64,000 nucleotides of DNA from NCBI RefSeq assembly GCF_037478005.1, contig NZ_CP144164.1, forward strand, positions 4,092,001 through 4,156,000, read 5' to 3'. The notes under the pieces were generated by a model, which did not search any database, was not told the DNA's origin, and saw only the letters and a program-made list of their open reading frames with translations. The position numbers were made by a program, and so were the translations under genes. The first letter of the stretch is position 1, and every line of letters starts with the position of its first letter. This DNA is from Alteromonas sp. M12. GTDB lineage: Bacteria; Pseudomonadota; Gammaproteobacteria; Enterobacterales; Alteromonadaceae. Below are positions 56,555-64,000 of the stretch, piece by piece.

Positions 56555-56866
56555 TTAGCGTTGCACTGCTGCTGTTAGCGATTGGTCCGCTAACGCATCT
56601 CGGTGAGCGACAACTTCGATTAACGCGTCTTTTGGATAATATTTTATAGTGGCCATAATTGCATCACTTTGAATATTTGCTTTTTCAGCAATGTCCATTT
56701 GCACGTTTCGATAAGTCATATTTTGGCTAATCTTATTTGCCATGCATTGACTATTCACTTCAAACGATTGCTTGTCTACACAATCAAAGGTTTTTAACTG
56801 ATCGGCTTGAGCATGCGCAACCGTTCCTAAAGATAAGACGGCAAGAAGAGAAAATAATTTACGCAT
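56555..56866 (-). CDS. Small exported hypothetical protein
   Basis: The 103-residue product has a clean signal peptide (cleavage near AHA, residue 19) and two cysteines (FDCVDKQ, SQCMANK) that may form a disulfide. A hydrophobic, Ala-rich C-terminal half follows. No family was recognised. A strong terminator follows and an AGGAGTAA ribosome site precedes it, so it is probably an abundant single-gene transcript. Confidence 0.68.
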   Translation of the reverse strand: MRKLFSLLAVLSLGTVAHAQADQLKTFDCVDKQSFEVNSQCMANKISQNMTYRNVQMDIAEKANIQSDAIMATIKYYPKDALIEVVAHRDALADQSLTAAVQR

Positions 56867-56966
56867 TGTGTTACTCCTATTAATTCATCGGTTCTCCGAT
56901 GAAAAGAATATAACACAGACTATGTGTGGTACCAACAAATTCGGACCATAGTTTTATGACAGTATT

Positions 56967-57548
56967 ATGACAGAGTGTAATTTATTGAAAAAAAATGGCT
57001 TTGATTTAGCAAGAAACTGCCGAGAATGTGTGAATATTCTGCCGTTGCAACCTAACCCAATCATTCAAGGAAGTGCGAATAGCCAAATTTGTATAATTGG
57101 TCAAGCACCTGGTCTCGCCGCCCATAATTCTAGCTTAGCATGGAACGATGCTTCTGGAGATAGATTAAGGACATGGTTAGGTATGAATAAAGCAACTTTC
57201 TACGACGAAAATATCGTCGCTATTTTACCCATGGGGTTTTGTTATCCTGGAAAGTCATCTTCTGGAGATCTTCCCCCTATAAAGAAGTGTGCAGAGATTT
57301 GGCATCAAAGATTGCTATCTTCATTTACACCCAAAATAACCCTTTTGATTGGTCAATATGCACAAAATTACTACTTAAACGACAAGTTAGGTGTCACTAA
57401 CAGAGTCAGGAACTGGCAAGACTATTTGCCAGAATACATAGTGTTACCCCACCCTTCACCACGGAATAATATTTGGTTAAAAAAGAACACTTGGTTTGAA
57501 GAATCTGTTTTACCTGAAGTTAAAACAATCATTCAGGATAATACCTAG
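56967..57548 (+). CDS. Uracil-DNA glycosylase superfamily protein
   Basis: The 193-residue protein shows motif 1 ICIIGQAPGLAAHNSSLAW, a substrate-pocket region and motif 2 VLPHPSPRNN, as in the UDG superfamily (family 4/5-like). Cysteine residues CRECVN near the N-terminus may be part of a metal site. Base excision is plausible but the exact substrate is unclear, because the superfamily includes non-glycosylase members. Confidence 0.82.
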   Translation: MTECNLLKKNGFDLARNCRECVNILPLQPNPIIQGSANSQICIIGQAPGLAAHNSSLAWNDASGDRLRTWLGMNKATFYDENIVAILPMGFCYPGKSSSGDLPPIKKCAEIWHQRLLSSFTPKITLLIGQYAQNYYLNDKLGVTNRVRNWQDYLPEYIVLPHPSPRNNIWLKKNTWFEESVLPEVKTIIQDNT

Positions 57549-57599
57549 AGCGAATGAGCAATTTCCTTTTGGATAACTGAGCAAAAAGAGTTTGATATA

Positions 57600-59825
57600 T
57601 TATTGATAGCTATCTAAAAATTTGACAAGTTCATCAAATGCCATCGGCTTTGCATATAAATAACCTTGCGCTTCATCACAGCCTAACTTCAACATATAGC
57701 TAGCTTGCTCTCGTTTTTCTACACCTTCAGCAATTGTCTGTAAACCAAGACGATTACCCAAAGTTACAATAGTTTCGGCAATGAATGCAGATTTATTGGG
57801 CTTTATCTCGTTAATAAATGACCTGTCTACCTTCAAGCGATCTAATGGCAGTTGCTGCAAGTAACTCATTGATGAAAATCCAGTACCAAAATCATCAATG
57901 GCGATTTTCACTCCAAACTCTTTAAGTTCCTTGAGTGACTCTACAACAATTTGCGGTTCGTCCATCACAACACTTTCAGTAATTTCCAATTCCAATTGCG
58001 CCGGCACTATTGAATTGTCGTTTACTGACGTTTTAACCGTTTGAATGAAGTCTGGGTCTCTGAATTGCGGCATGGAAATGTTCACAGCCATGCGCAAATC
58101 GGTGTAACCTTTGTTTATAAGCTCTTTGAGATGACAGCATGACTCCTCTAAAACCCAAGCACCAATTTCAATAATCAGACCCGAATACTCTGCCAACGGA
58201 ACAAATACCGCAGGGGAAATAAAGCCCTCATTTTCAGTTGGCCAGCGCAACAACGCTTCCATACCAACAACACGTTCAGTGACTAAATCTACTTGCGGTT
58301 GATACCAAACTTCTAACTTGCGTGCAGAAAAATCAGTTCGTAGTTGGCGAATCAAACCTAATCGCCAAGTCGTCTTTTCTTCCATTTCCGGTTCGTAATA
58401 ACCAAAATTGGTGTTGAGGTCTTTTTTCGCTCGATTTAGGGCAATATTGGTTTGTTTTAATAAATTAATACCAGAGCATTCATAATCTACTAACTTACAA
58501 AAGCCCATGGTTATATTAATAGGTAAGGTGTGATCTCCAGCCTTGAACGGGAACGCAAACAAAGCGTTAACTCGTTCAGGATTCACCACTTCTTCAGAAC
58601 CAATCAAACCAAAAACATCAGCACCGATACGGCCCATTCTGACATTTGCCCCTAAACTGTCCTGAACTCGCTTAGATACAGCTTTTAGCAGGTTATTCCC
58701 TGCATCTTGTCCTAATCCATCATTTACATCGGAAAAATGCTTAATATCAAGCAACGCGACTACGTTGTAACCGGTACTTGTCATTACTGCAGTTTCATCA
58801 AGCATATTAATGAATTCATTACGATTGGGCAGTTTGGTCAACCAGTCTTTAAATGCTGCTGTGCGCAATTGGTGGAACAGATTTACATTTTCATAGCCGA
58901 TGGAAATACTGTGTAAAAACACCTCTAGCAGTTTTCGGTCTAGTGAATTGATCTGCTTTTTTGCATTGAGAAAAACCGCAGCATCGTAACCGGAACTGTT
59001 TAAATACAAGACAGAGTAATTGTCTTCATATAAGTGTTGTTTTTTGCTTAAACAGCGACTTACTGAATCAACGATTTTTTTATCGTGCAGGTTTTCCAAA
59101 CTTTCATTGATGTACTTGGCAAATTCTCCAGCGGCCCCTAACACATACACGCTGTTATCTTCTTTATCTAAAATAGCACCAGCCCGCGCGCAGACAACAC
59201 CGCCAGCATCTAGACCAATTAATGAGCTAATTTGGGTTACTATGCCTTCGCAGTACCCCTTCACTGAGTGCTCTTCTAATAGGTTAGCTGAGGAGTGAAT
59301 AATTTTTTCCAAGCCTTGGCGACTTTGATTTATGGTGAGTATTTGCTGATACGAACGAAGAGAGGCGATTATTGTAGTAACCAGTTTACTGCGAGTAAGT
59401 TCGGTTTTTGTTTTGTAATCATTAATATCGTATTCTTTAATGACACTTTCTTCTGGTGCATAACCAGGCTGACCTGTTCGCAGGATTATTCTGGGTTCCA
59501 TTAATTTAAGTTCTTCGCGCATTTTGCGCGCGACCACTAACCCAGCATCATCGGTTTCCATTACGACATCGAGAAGAATAATGGCTAGTTTACTGCCTAA
59601 CTTTTCAATGATAGTGAGTGCTTGCTCTCCTGAGTAAGCATGATGAAAATGTAGCTTTTTGTCATTGAGCTGTAAATCAGACAAAGCTAATCTGGTTACT
59701 GAATGAATTTCTTCGTCATCGTCAACTACTAACACATTCCAGCGACCGAAATTAGTCTCTTGTTCCTGTGATTCGTCTTCTTCCAAGAAAATCAATTCAT
59801 CATTTTCATAATCCGTTGGAGACAT
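57600..59825 (-). CDS. REC-DUF3369-GGDEF-EAL signalling protein
   Basis: The 741 residues contain a response-regulator receiver (about 28-150, phospho-acceptor in IILLDVVMETD), DUF3369 (about 165-310), a GGDEF domain (about 330-455) whose signature reads GADVF rather than GGDEF, and an EAL phosphodiesterase domain (about 475-735). EAL residues are intact: EALLRW, ELEITESVV, DDFGTGFSS and KVDRSFI. It is likely a c-di-GMP hydrolase with a non-catalytic GGDEF. It stands alone with no partner kinase. Confidence 0.9.
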   Translation of the reverse strand: MSPTDYENDELIFLEEDESQEQETNFGRWNVLVVDDDEEIHSVTRLALSDLQLNDKKLHFHHAYSGEQALTIIEKLGSKLAIILLDVVMETDDAGLVVARKMREELKLMEPRIILRTGQPGYAPEESVIKEYDINDYKTKTELTRSKLVTTIIASLRSYQQILTINQSRQGLEKIIHSSANLLEEHSVKGYCEGIVTQISSLIGLDAGGVVCARAGAILDKEDNSVYVLGAAGEFAKYINESLENLHDKKIVDSVSRCLSKKQHLYEDNYSVLYLNSSGYDAAVFLNAKKQINSLDRKLLEVFLHSISIGYENVNLFHQLRTAAFKDWLTKLPNRNEFINMLDETAVMTSTGYNVVALLDIKHFSDVNDGLGQDAGNNLLKAVSKRVQDSLGANVRMGRIGADVFGLIGSEEVVNPERVNALFAFPFKAGDHTLPINITMGFCKLVDYECSGINLLKQTNIALNRAKKDLNTNFGYYEPEMEEKTTWRLGLIRQLRTDFSARKLEVWYQPQVDLVTERVVGMEALLRWPTENEGFISPAVFVPLAEYSGLIIEIGAWVLEESCCHLKELINKGYTDLRMAVNISMPQFRDPDFIQTVKTSVNDNSIVPAQLELEITESVVMDEPQIVVESLKELKEFGVKIAIDDFGTGFSSMSYLQQLPLDRLKVDRSFINEIKPNKSAFIAETIVTLGNRLGLQTIAEGVEKREQASYMLKLGCDEAQGYLYAKPMAFDELVKFLDSYQ

Positions 59826-60038
59826 TCATCCTTCCACTATACGAACACCATAATTGGTGAATACTATTGTTTACAGCTTAAACATATCTCAATATGCAGC
59901 AAAGAGGAATAATAATTGTAGCAAAATTCAGCAAAACCGCTTGTTTTTGTCACAATTTCATAATGTCAGTCGAATTCGTCAATTGTTGTGGATTTCGGGT
60001 ATAATCATTCTCCTATTATCTAGGTCAATTTCACTTAT

Positions 60039-60938
60039 ATGAAAATAGATTCCAATATCCCACCTCCCAACCTCTTACAGGGGAAAGATTCCGTTGCCAA
60101 AAGCACTGCGCAAGGACAGGTGTCATCGACACAAAAAGCCAGCACCGAGCACGCTAAACAGGTGAAAACCAAAATGCTGCAATGGTTTAGTAGGGCGGGC
60201 ATTGCAATAGGGCAAAAGAGCGCTATTGAACAAGACCTGCATAAAAAGGTGAGTCGCCATCAGTTTGTAAAAGCACAACGAAAATTAAAAAATTTAGAAC
60301 GTATACTTACTTTAGCGACAGATTTCAGCCAAGAGCAAGCAGTTCAAGATGAACTGGATCCCGATTGGTTCTTCAGTTTTAGCGAAATGGCAGAAAATAT
60401 CAATTCACCAGCAATGCAAGAATTATGGGCTAAAATTTTCACAGTAGAGATAAGCGTTCCCGGCTCTTTTTCACTTAAAACCTTACATACTTTAAAAAAC
60501 TTAACCCATAGAGATGCCAAAATCCTCAAGTTAGCGGTAGGAATGGCAAGTAGACGAAAAGGTGAACACGGTTTAAAAATCATCTACGGTTATCATCGAA
60601 AACCTAATATTTTGTCAGTGTTTAGACTGATTAAAAACGAACAAATAAATTTAGCCGCATATGGTTTAGCCTACCCTGACCTATTATCGTTAATGGATCT
60701 AGGGTTAATTTATAATAGTGAAATAGAGACTAGTGAGCTTGAAATACAGAGTAGATTTCAATATCGCTGTGCCGGCGAAAGCTTTCATTTAGCCCCGAAA
60801 AAAAGAGGCTTAAGCCTACAATATTATAAATTTACCTCAATTGGCTCTGAACTAGCGCGCTTGATAAATAGCACTGCCAATAAACACTATATTGATGACC
60901 TGTTAGTATTACTTTCAGGTGAGTTTGAATTAAATTGA
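60039..60938 (+). CDS. TIGR03899-like conserved protein
   Basis: The 299-residue soluble protein has a basic, Lys-rich first half (WFSRAGIAIGQKSAIEQDLHKK, about 50-80) and a mixed second half (DAKILKLAVGMASRRKGEHGLK and LSLQYYKFTSIGSELARLI). It resembles a family (TIGR03899, recalled, not searched) conserved in Vibrio, Shewanella and relatives, with unknown function. No signal or membrane segment. Confidence 0.65.
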   Translation: MKIDSNIPPPNLLQGKDSVAKSTAQGQVSSTQKASTEHAKQVKTKMLQWFSRAGIAIGQKSAIEQDLHKKVSRHQFVKAQRKLKNLERILTLATDFSQEQAVQDELDPDWFFSFSEMAENINSPAMQELWAKIFTVEISVPGSFSLKTLHTLKNLTHRDAKILKLAVGMASRRKGEHGLKIIYGYHRKPNILSVFRLIKNEQINLAAYGLAYPDLLSLMDLGLIYNSEIETSELEIQSRFQYRCAGESFHLAPKKRGLSLQYYKFTSIGSELARLINSTANKHYIDDLLVLLSGEFELN

Positions 60939-61025
60939 AGTTCATTACTTTAAGTTTTTCAATTGACCCCAATCTAAATATTCTATGCGATCCTATACGC
61001 TTATCTAATTTTATCAGGAGCTAAA

Positions 61026-61886
61026 ATGAGTGACTCTTATACCCCACCTAAAATATGGACTTGGAATAAAGAAAGCGGTGGGAAATTTGCAAATATTAAC
61101 AGGCCAATATCAGGTGCAACTCACGACAAAGAGTTAGCAGTGGGCAAACATCCCTTGCAACTTTATTCTTTAGCGACACCAAACGGCGTTAAAGTGACTG
61201 TATTGCTAGAAGAACTGTTAGAAAAAGGACACAAAGGAGCGGAATACGACGCATTTTTGGTCGATATTTTAGAAGGCGATCAATTTAGCAGTGGTTTTGT
61301 GGCGGCTAATCCAAACTCTAAAATTCCAGCCCTTGTTGATCACAGCACATCACCACCTACTCGCGTGTTTGAATCAGGTTCGATACTGTTGTATTTGGCT
61401 GAAAAGTTTAACGAATTCATACCTCAAGACCCCACTCAACGCACAGAATGTCTATCATGGTTATTCTGGCAAATGGCTAGTGCGCCTTTGTTAGGCGGCG
61501 GTTTTGGTCATTTTTACGCGTATGCACCTGAAAAACTTGAATACCCTATAGATCGCTACACCATGGAAATAAAACGTCAGCTTGATGTGCTCGACAAGCT
61601 ACTGGCTGACAAAGAGTACATGTGTGGTGATGAATATACGATTGCGGATATTGCAACTTGGCCTTGGTATGGCGCTTTAGTCAAAGGGTTAGCTTACGAT
61701 GCAGCTGAATTTATTGAAGCCCATACATACAAAAATGTTATTCGCTGGGCAGATCAGATTGCTGAGCGTCCAGCAGTACAGCGTGGTCGCATGGTAAATA
61801 AAACTTGGGGAGAACCAGAATCACAGTTGCATGAGCGTCACGATGCCAGTGATTTTGATACTAAAACTCAGGACAAAATTGGATAA
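61026..61886 (+). CDS. yghU: Glutathione-dependent disulfide-bond oxidoreductase
   Basis: The 286-residue glutathione S-transferase-fold protein resembles YghU, a Nu-class enzyme that reduces disulfides with two glutathiones. The extended N-terminus (MSDSYTPPKIWTWNKESGGKFANINRP) is typical, followed by the thioredoxin-like half (LATPNGVKVTVLLEELLEKG and NPNSKIPALVD) and the helical half. AGGAG precedes the ATG. It converges with cysH. Confidence 0.92.
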   Translation: MSDSYTPPKIWTWNKESGGKFANINRPISGATHDKELAVGKHPLQLYSLATPNGVKVTVLLEELLEKGHKGAEYDAFLVDILEGDQFSSGFVAANPNSKIPALVDHSTSPPTRVFESGSILLYLAEKFNEFIPQDPTQRTECLSWLFWQMASAPLLGGGFGHFYAYAPEKLEYPIDRYTMEIKRQLDVLDKLLADKEYMCGDEYTIADIATWPWYGALVKGLAYDAAEFIEAHTYKNVIRWADQIAERPAVQRGRMVNKTWGEPESQLHERHDASDFDTKTQDKIG

Positions 61887-61909
61887 AGTTTCGGCTGCTT
61901 CTTAAATTA

Positions 61910-61957
61910 ATCATGGCTAAAGCCCATGCTACATTGTAGGCGGGGATTTATCCCCGC
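61910..61957. repeat. Pair of extragenic palindromes D
   Basis: The site holds one element of each type: CATGGCTAAAGCCCATGCTAC (first family, about 61912-61931, inverted) and GTAGGCGGGGATTTATCCCC (second family, 61937-61956). They sit in the convergent gap between yghU and cysH and may serve as terminator-like structures. Confidence 0.8.
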
Positions 61958-62721
61958 TAAATGCCGTCACCAAACTCATGCAACCCACATTCGCGCTTCA
62001 ATCCAAAGAAACGCGTATCTTGCTCACTCATACCAGCTTCCAAAGCTTTCGAAGTATGCCAGTCACCAATAGACACAAAACCTTTCTCCCAAAGTGGATG
62101 GTAAGGCAGATCATGTGCTTTTAAGTACTGATGCAGTGCTTTGTTTGACTGATCAATAATTGGATAAACTTTGGTTTGTCCGTTTAATCTTTGCAGCACA
62201 TTTAAGTTTTCACGAGAGTCTGACTGAGAACGTCTTAAACCAGCAAACCAAGTTCCAACCTTCAGCTCTTTCAAAGCCTGCTGCATAGGTAGAACCTTGT
62301 TCATCTTGTTGTATTTCTCAATACCTTCGATACCTTGTTCCCATAATAATCCGTGACGAGCTTCTTGCCATGCAGCGGACTCTGGAGCCCGATACACTTT
62401 CAAATTAAGCTTTAATCGCACTGTTAACTCATCAATGAATTTGTAGGTTTCAGGAAAAAGATAACCGGTATCAGTTAAGACAACAGGAATATCGGCATAT
62501 TCTTGAGATAATAAATGTAACATTACCGCTGATTGAGCACCAAAACTAGACGAAACGATGTGCTCACCTGGCAGATGCTTGAGCGCCCAAACCACCCGTT
62601 GTTGAGGTGTTTGTTTTTCAAGATCTGCATTAAGCTCAGCGAATTGCTCAGTGTCTAGACTGTTAATCCAATCTGCTGCATGAGCATTTTCGGCTGAATT
62701 TTGGAATACTGCGTTAGGCAT
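61957..62721 (-). CDS. cysH: Phosphoadenylyl-sulfate reductase
   Basis: CysH reduces PAPS to sulfite with thioredoxin in assimilatory sulfate reduction. The start at 62721 is chosen: AAGGA lies just before and it gives 254 residues, close to family length; an earlier start at 62745 runs further into cysI. Motifs are [25 protein letters not shown] and the C-terminal catalytic cysteine in [11 protein letters not shown]. It overlaps cysI by 8 bp. Confidence 0.95.
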   Translation of the reverse strand: MPNAVFQNSAENAHAADWINSLDTEQFAELNADLEKQTPQQRVVWALKHLPGEHIVSSSFGAQSAVMLHLLSQEYADIPVVLTDTGYLFPETYKFIDELTVRLKLNLKVYRAPESAAWQEARHGLLWEQGIEGIEKYNKMNKVLPMQQALKELKVGTWFAGLRRSQSDSRENLNVLQRLNGQTKVYPIIDQSNKALHQYLKAHDLPYHPLWEKGFVSIGDWHTSKALEAGMSEQDTRFFGLKRECGLHEFGDGI

Positions 62722-64000
62722 AAAAATCCTTGGCTGAATTAACAACCGGAGCGATGACTTTAGCGCGAATCAAAAAGTCACCAAAACCTTCGTCTTGGTT
62801 ACCTTCTTTAGCCCAACGACCTATAAGTTCGTCGAGGTGAGCTAAAATCTCTTGCTCGCTAATATTTTCTTTGTACATTTTGGGGATACGCGTACCCTGA
62901 CGATCGCCACCGAGGTGGAAATTGTATTTACCAGGGCCTTTTCCAACCAAACCAACTTCTGCAAGCATGGCTCGACCACATCCATTAGGACAACCAGTGA
63001 CACGGAATATTATGCTGCGGTCAGCGACATTATGTTTTGCTAGCAAACCTTCGATTTCCGTTACCGCATCAGGCAGATAACGTTCAGCTTCCGCCATTGC
63101 CAAAGGACAAGTCGGCAATGAAACACAAGCCATGGAATCTAATCGTTGATTACTCACGTCATCTGAAATCAAGCCATGAGTTCTGGCTAAAGATTCAATT
63201 TCCTGTTTTTGCTCAGCAGGCACGCCAGCAATAACCAGATTTTGATTCGCGGTTAAACGAAAATCACCAGTGTGAATTTTAGCAATTTCAGCACAGCCTG
63301 TTTTTAAGGTTTTCCCTGGGTAATCTAGAATACGGCCGTTTTCAATGAAAACGGTTAAATGGTATTTGCCATCAACGCCTTCAACCCAACCGAAACGATC
63401 TCCACGAGAAGTAAACTCATACGGACGGCTTTGCGCAAACTCAATGCCCGCTCTAGCTTCAACTTCAGCTTTAAAGTTCTCAACCCCAACACGTTCAAGA
63501 GTGTATTTGGTTTTCGCGTTTTTACGGTTAACACGATTCCCCCAGTCCCGCTGAGTACCAACAACAGCAGCTGCGACATCCAAGGTTTTATCCAATGGGA
63601 TATAACCGAAGTCATCAGCCTTACGAGGATAAGTAGAGTGATCACCATGGGTCATGGCTAAGCCGCCGCCCACTAATACGTTAAAACCAACTAGTTTGCC
63701 GTTTTCAGCAATGGCCACAAAGTTAAGGTCATTTGCATGCACGTCAATATCGTTATGCGGTGGAATAACCACTGTCGTTTTAAATTTACGCGGTAAATAG
63801 TTATTTCCTAGAATGGGTTCATTTTCAGTCGTTTCGACCTTTTCTCCATCCAACCAAATTTCAGCATAAGCGCGCGTTTTAGGCAGCAAATGTTCACTAA
63901 TTTTCTTAGCCCATTCGTACGCCTCTTGATGTACTGCAGACTCCACTGGATTTGACGTGCACAGCACGTTCCGATTTACATCGCCAGCGGTGGCGATTGA
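62714..64000 (-). CDS. cysI: Sulfite reductase hemoprotein subunit, 3' part (5' end outside window)
   Basis: The frame stays open to the right edge, so about three quarters of CysI is present (429 residues of about 570). The reductase converts sulfite to sulfide with NADPH electrons from CysJ. The 4Fe-4S/siroheme cysteines are visible in [10 protein letters not shown] and [12 protein letters not shown]. The N-terminal edge reads [11 protein letters not shown], a conserved siroheme-side motif. Upstream cysJ is expected beyond the window. The stop overlaps the cysH start. Confidence 0.95.
   Translation of the reverse strand, partial: SIATAGDVNRNVLCTSNPVESAVHQEAYEWAKKISEHLLPKTRAYAEIWLDGEKVETTENEPILGNNYLPRKFKTTVVIPPHNDIDVHANDLNFVAIAENGKLVGFNVLVGGGLAMTHGDHSTYPRKADDFGYIPLDKTLDVAAAVVGTQRDWGNRVNRKNAKTKYTLERVGVENFKAEVEARAGIEFAQSRPYEFTSRGDRFGWVEGVDGKYHLTVFIENGRILDYPGKTLKTGCAEIAKIHTGDFRLTANQNLVIAGVPAEQKQEIESLARTHGLISDDVSNQRLDSMACVSLPTCPLAMAEAERYLPDAVTEIEGLLAKHNVADRSIIFRVTGCPNGCGRAMLAEVGLVGKGPGKYNFHLGGDRQGTRIPKMYKENISEQEILAHLDELIGRWAKEGNQDEGFGDFLIRAKVIAPVVNSAKDFYA

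Overview
The window looks like chromosomal DNA from a marine gammaproteobacterium of the Alteromonadales, most likely the Alteromonas/Glaciecola/Paraglaciecola group. This is inferred from moderately AT-rich base use, the conserved hrpB-mrcB-thpR and trmA-fabR neighbourhoods, GlyGly-CTERM and PEP-CTERM proteins, many cyclic-nucleotide and c-di-GMP signalling genes, and an extracytoplasmic sigma factor. No rRNA, tRNA, transposase, integrase, CRISPR array or phage module was found. The coding is mostly core housekeeping with small accessory islands between.

Layout. 1-11 kb: the end of a TetR regulator, a periplasmic RidA-like protein, a rhombosortase-sorted metalloprotease coupled to a small lipoprotein, pyrB-hemL, an adenylate/guanylate cyclase, then an unrecognised three-gene envelope operon (8203-11062) with a likely Fur box on its promoter and palindromic repeat arrays on both sides. 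11-29 kb: Dyp peroxidase, gamma-glutamyltransferase, a DUF4382-type lipoprotein, the nitrogen-regulated glnK-amtB operon with sigma-54 and NtrC sites, a TonB/TolA-like protein, mrcB, hrpB, thpR, purU, a histidine phosphatase and an M3 peptidase. 29-42 kb: small membrane proteins, a PqiA-like protein, a lone 3TM holin-like protein, a DMT exporter with an AraC regulator, a LytTR regulator, a PEP-CTERM spondin-type protein, an ECF sigma factor with a membrane partner, dps, a TPR-GGDEF protein, a type IV pilin, a UPF0016 exporter behind a yybP-ykoY manganese riboswitch, and two orphan solute-binding proteins.

43-48 kb: the complete S10 ribosomal operon (rpsJ to rpsQ) with its leader attenuator. 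It ends in a terminator and is not followed by the spc operon. 48.3-49.2 kb: a compact cluster of two double-glycine-leader peptides rich in GxxxG motifs and two paralogous 70-residue membrane proteins. This is best read as a two-peptide class II-type bacteriocin with paired immunity proteins, and is the most novel locus in the window. 49-64 kb: a GAF-GspE ATPase, a DUF5610-like protein, trmA, fabR divergent from a fatty-acid desaturase with a recognisable FabR operator, a UDG-superfamily protein, a REC-DUF3369-GGDEF-EAL protein, a TIGR03899-like protein, yghU, cysH and the 3' part of cysI, which runs off the right edge.

Two families of extragenic palindromes recur at gene ends (7.75-8.10, 11.08-11.34, 56.26-56.48 and 61.91-61.96 kb), partly as tandem arrays with 46-49 bp periods. 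They look like REP/BIME elements mobilised by a transposase encoded elsewhere. Functional claims rest on motifs read by eye; no database search was run.
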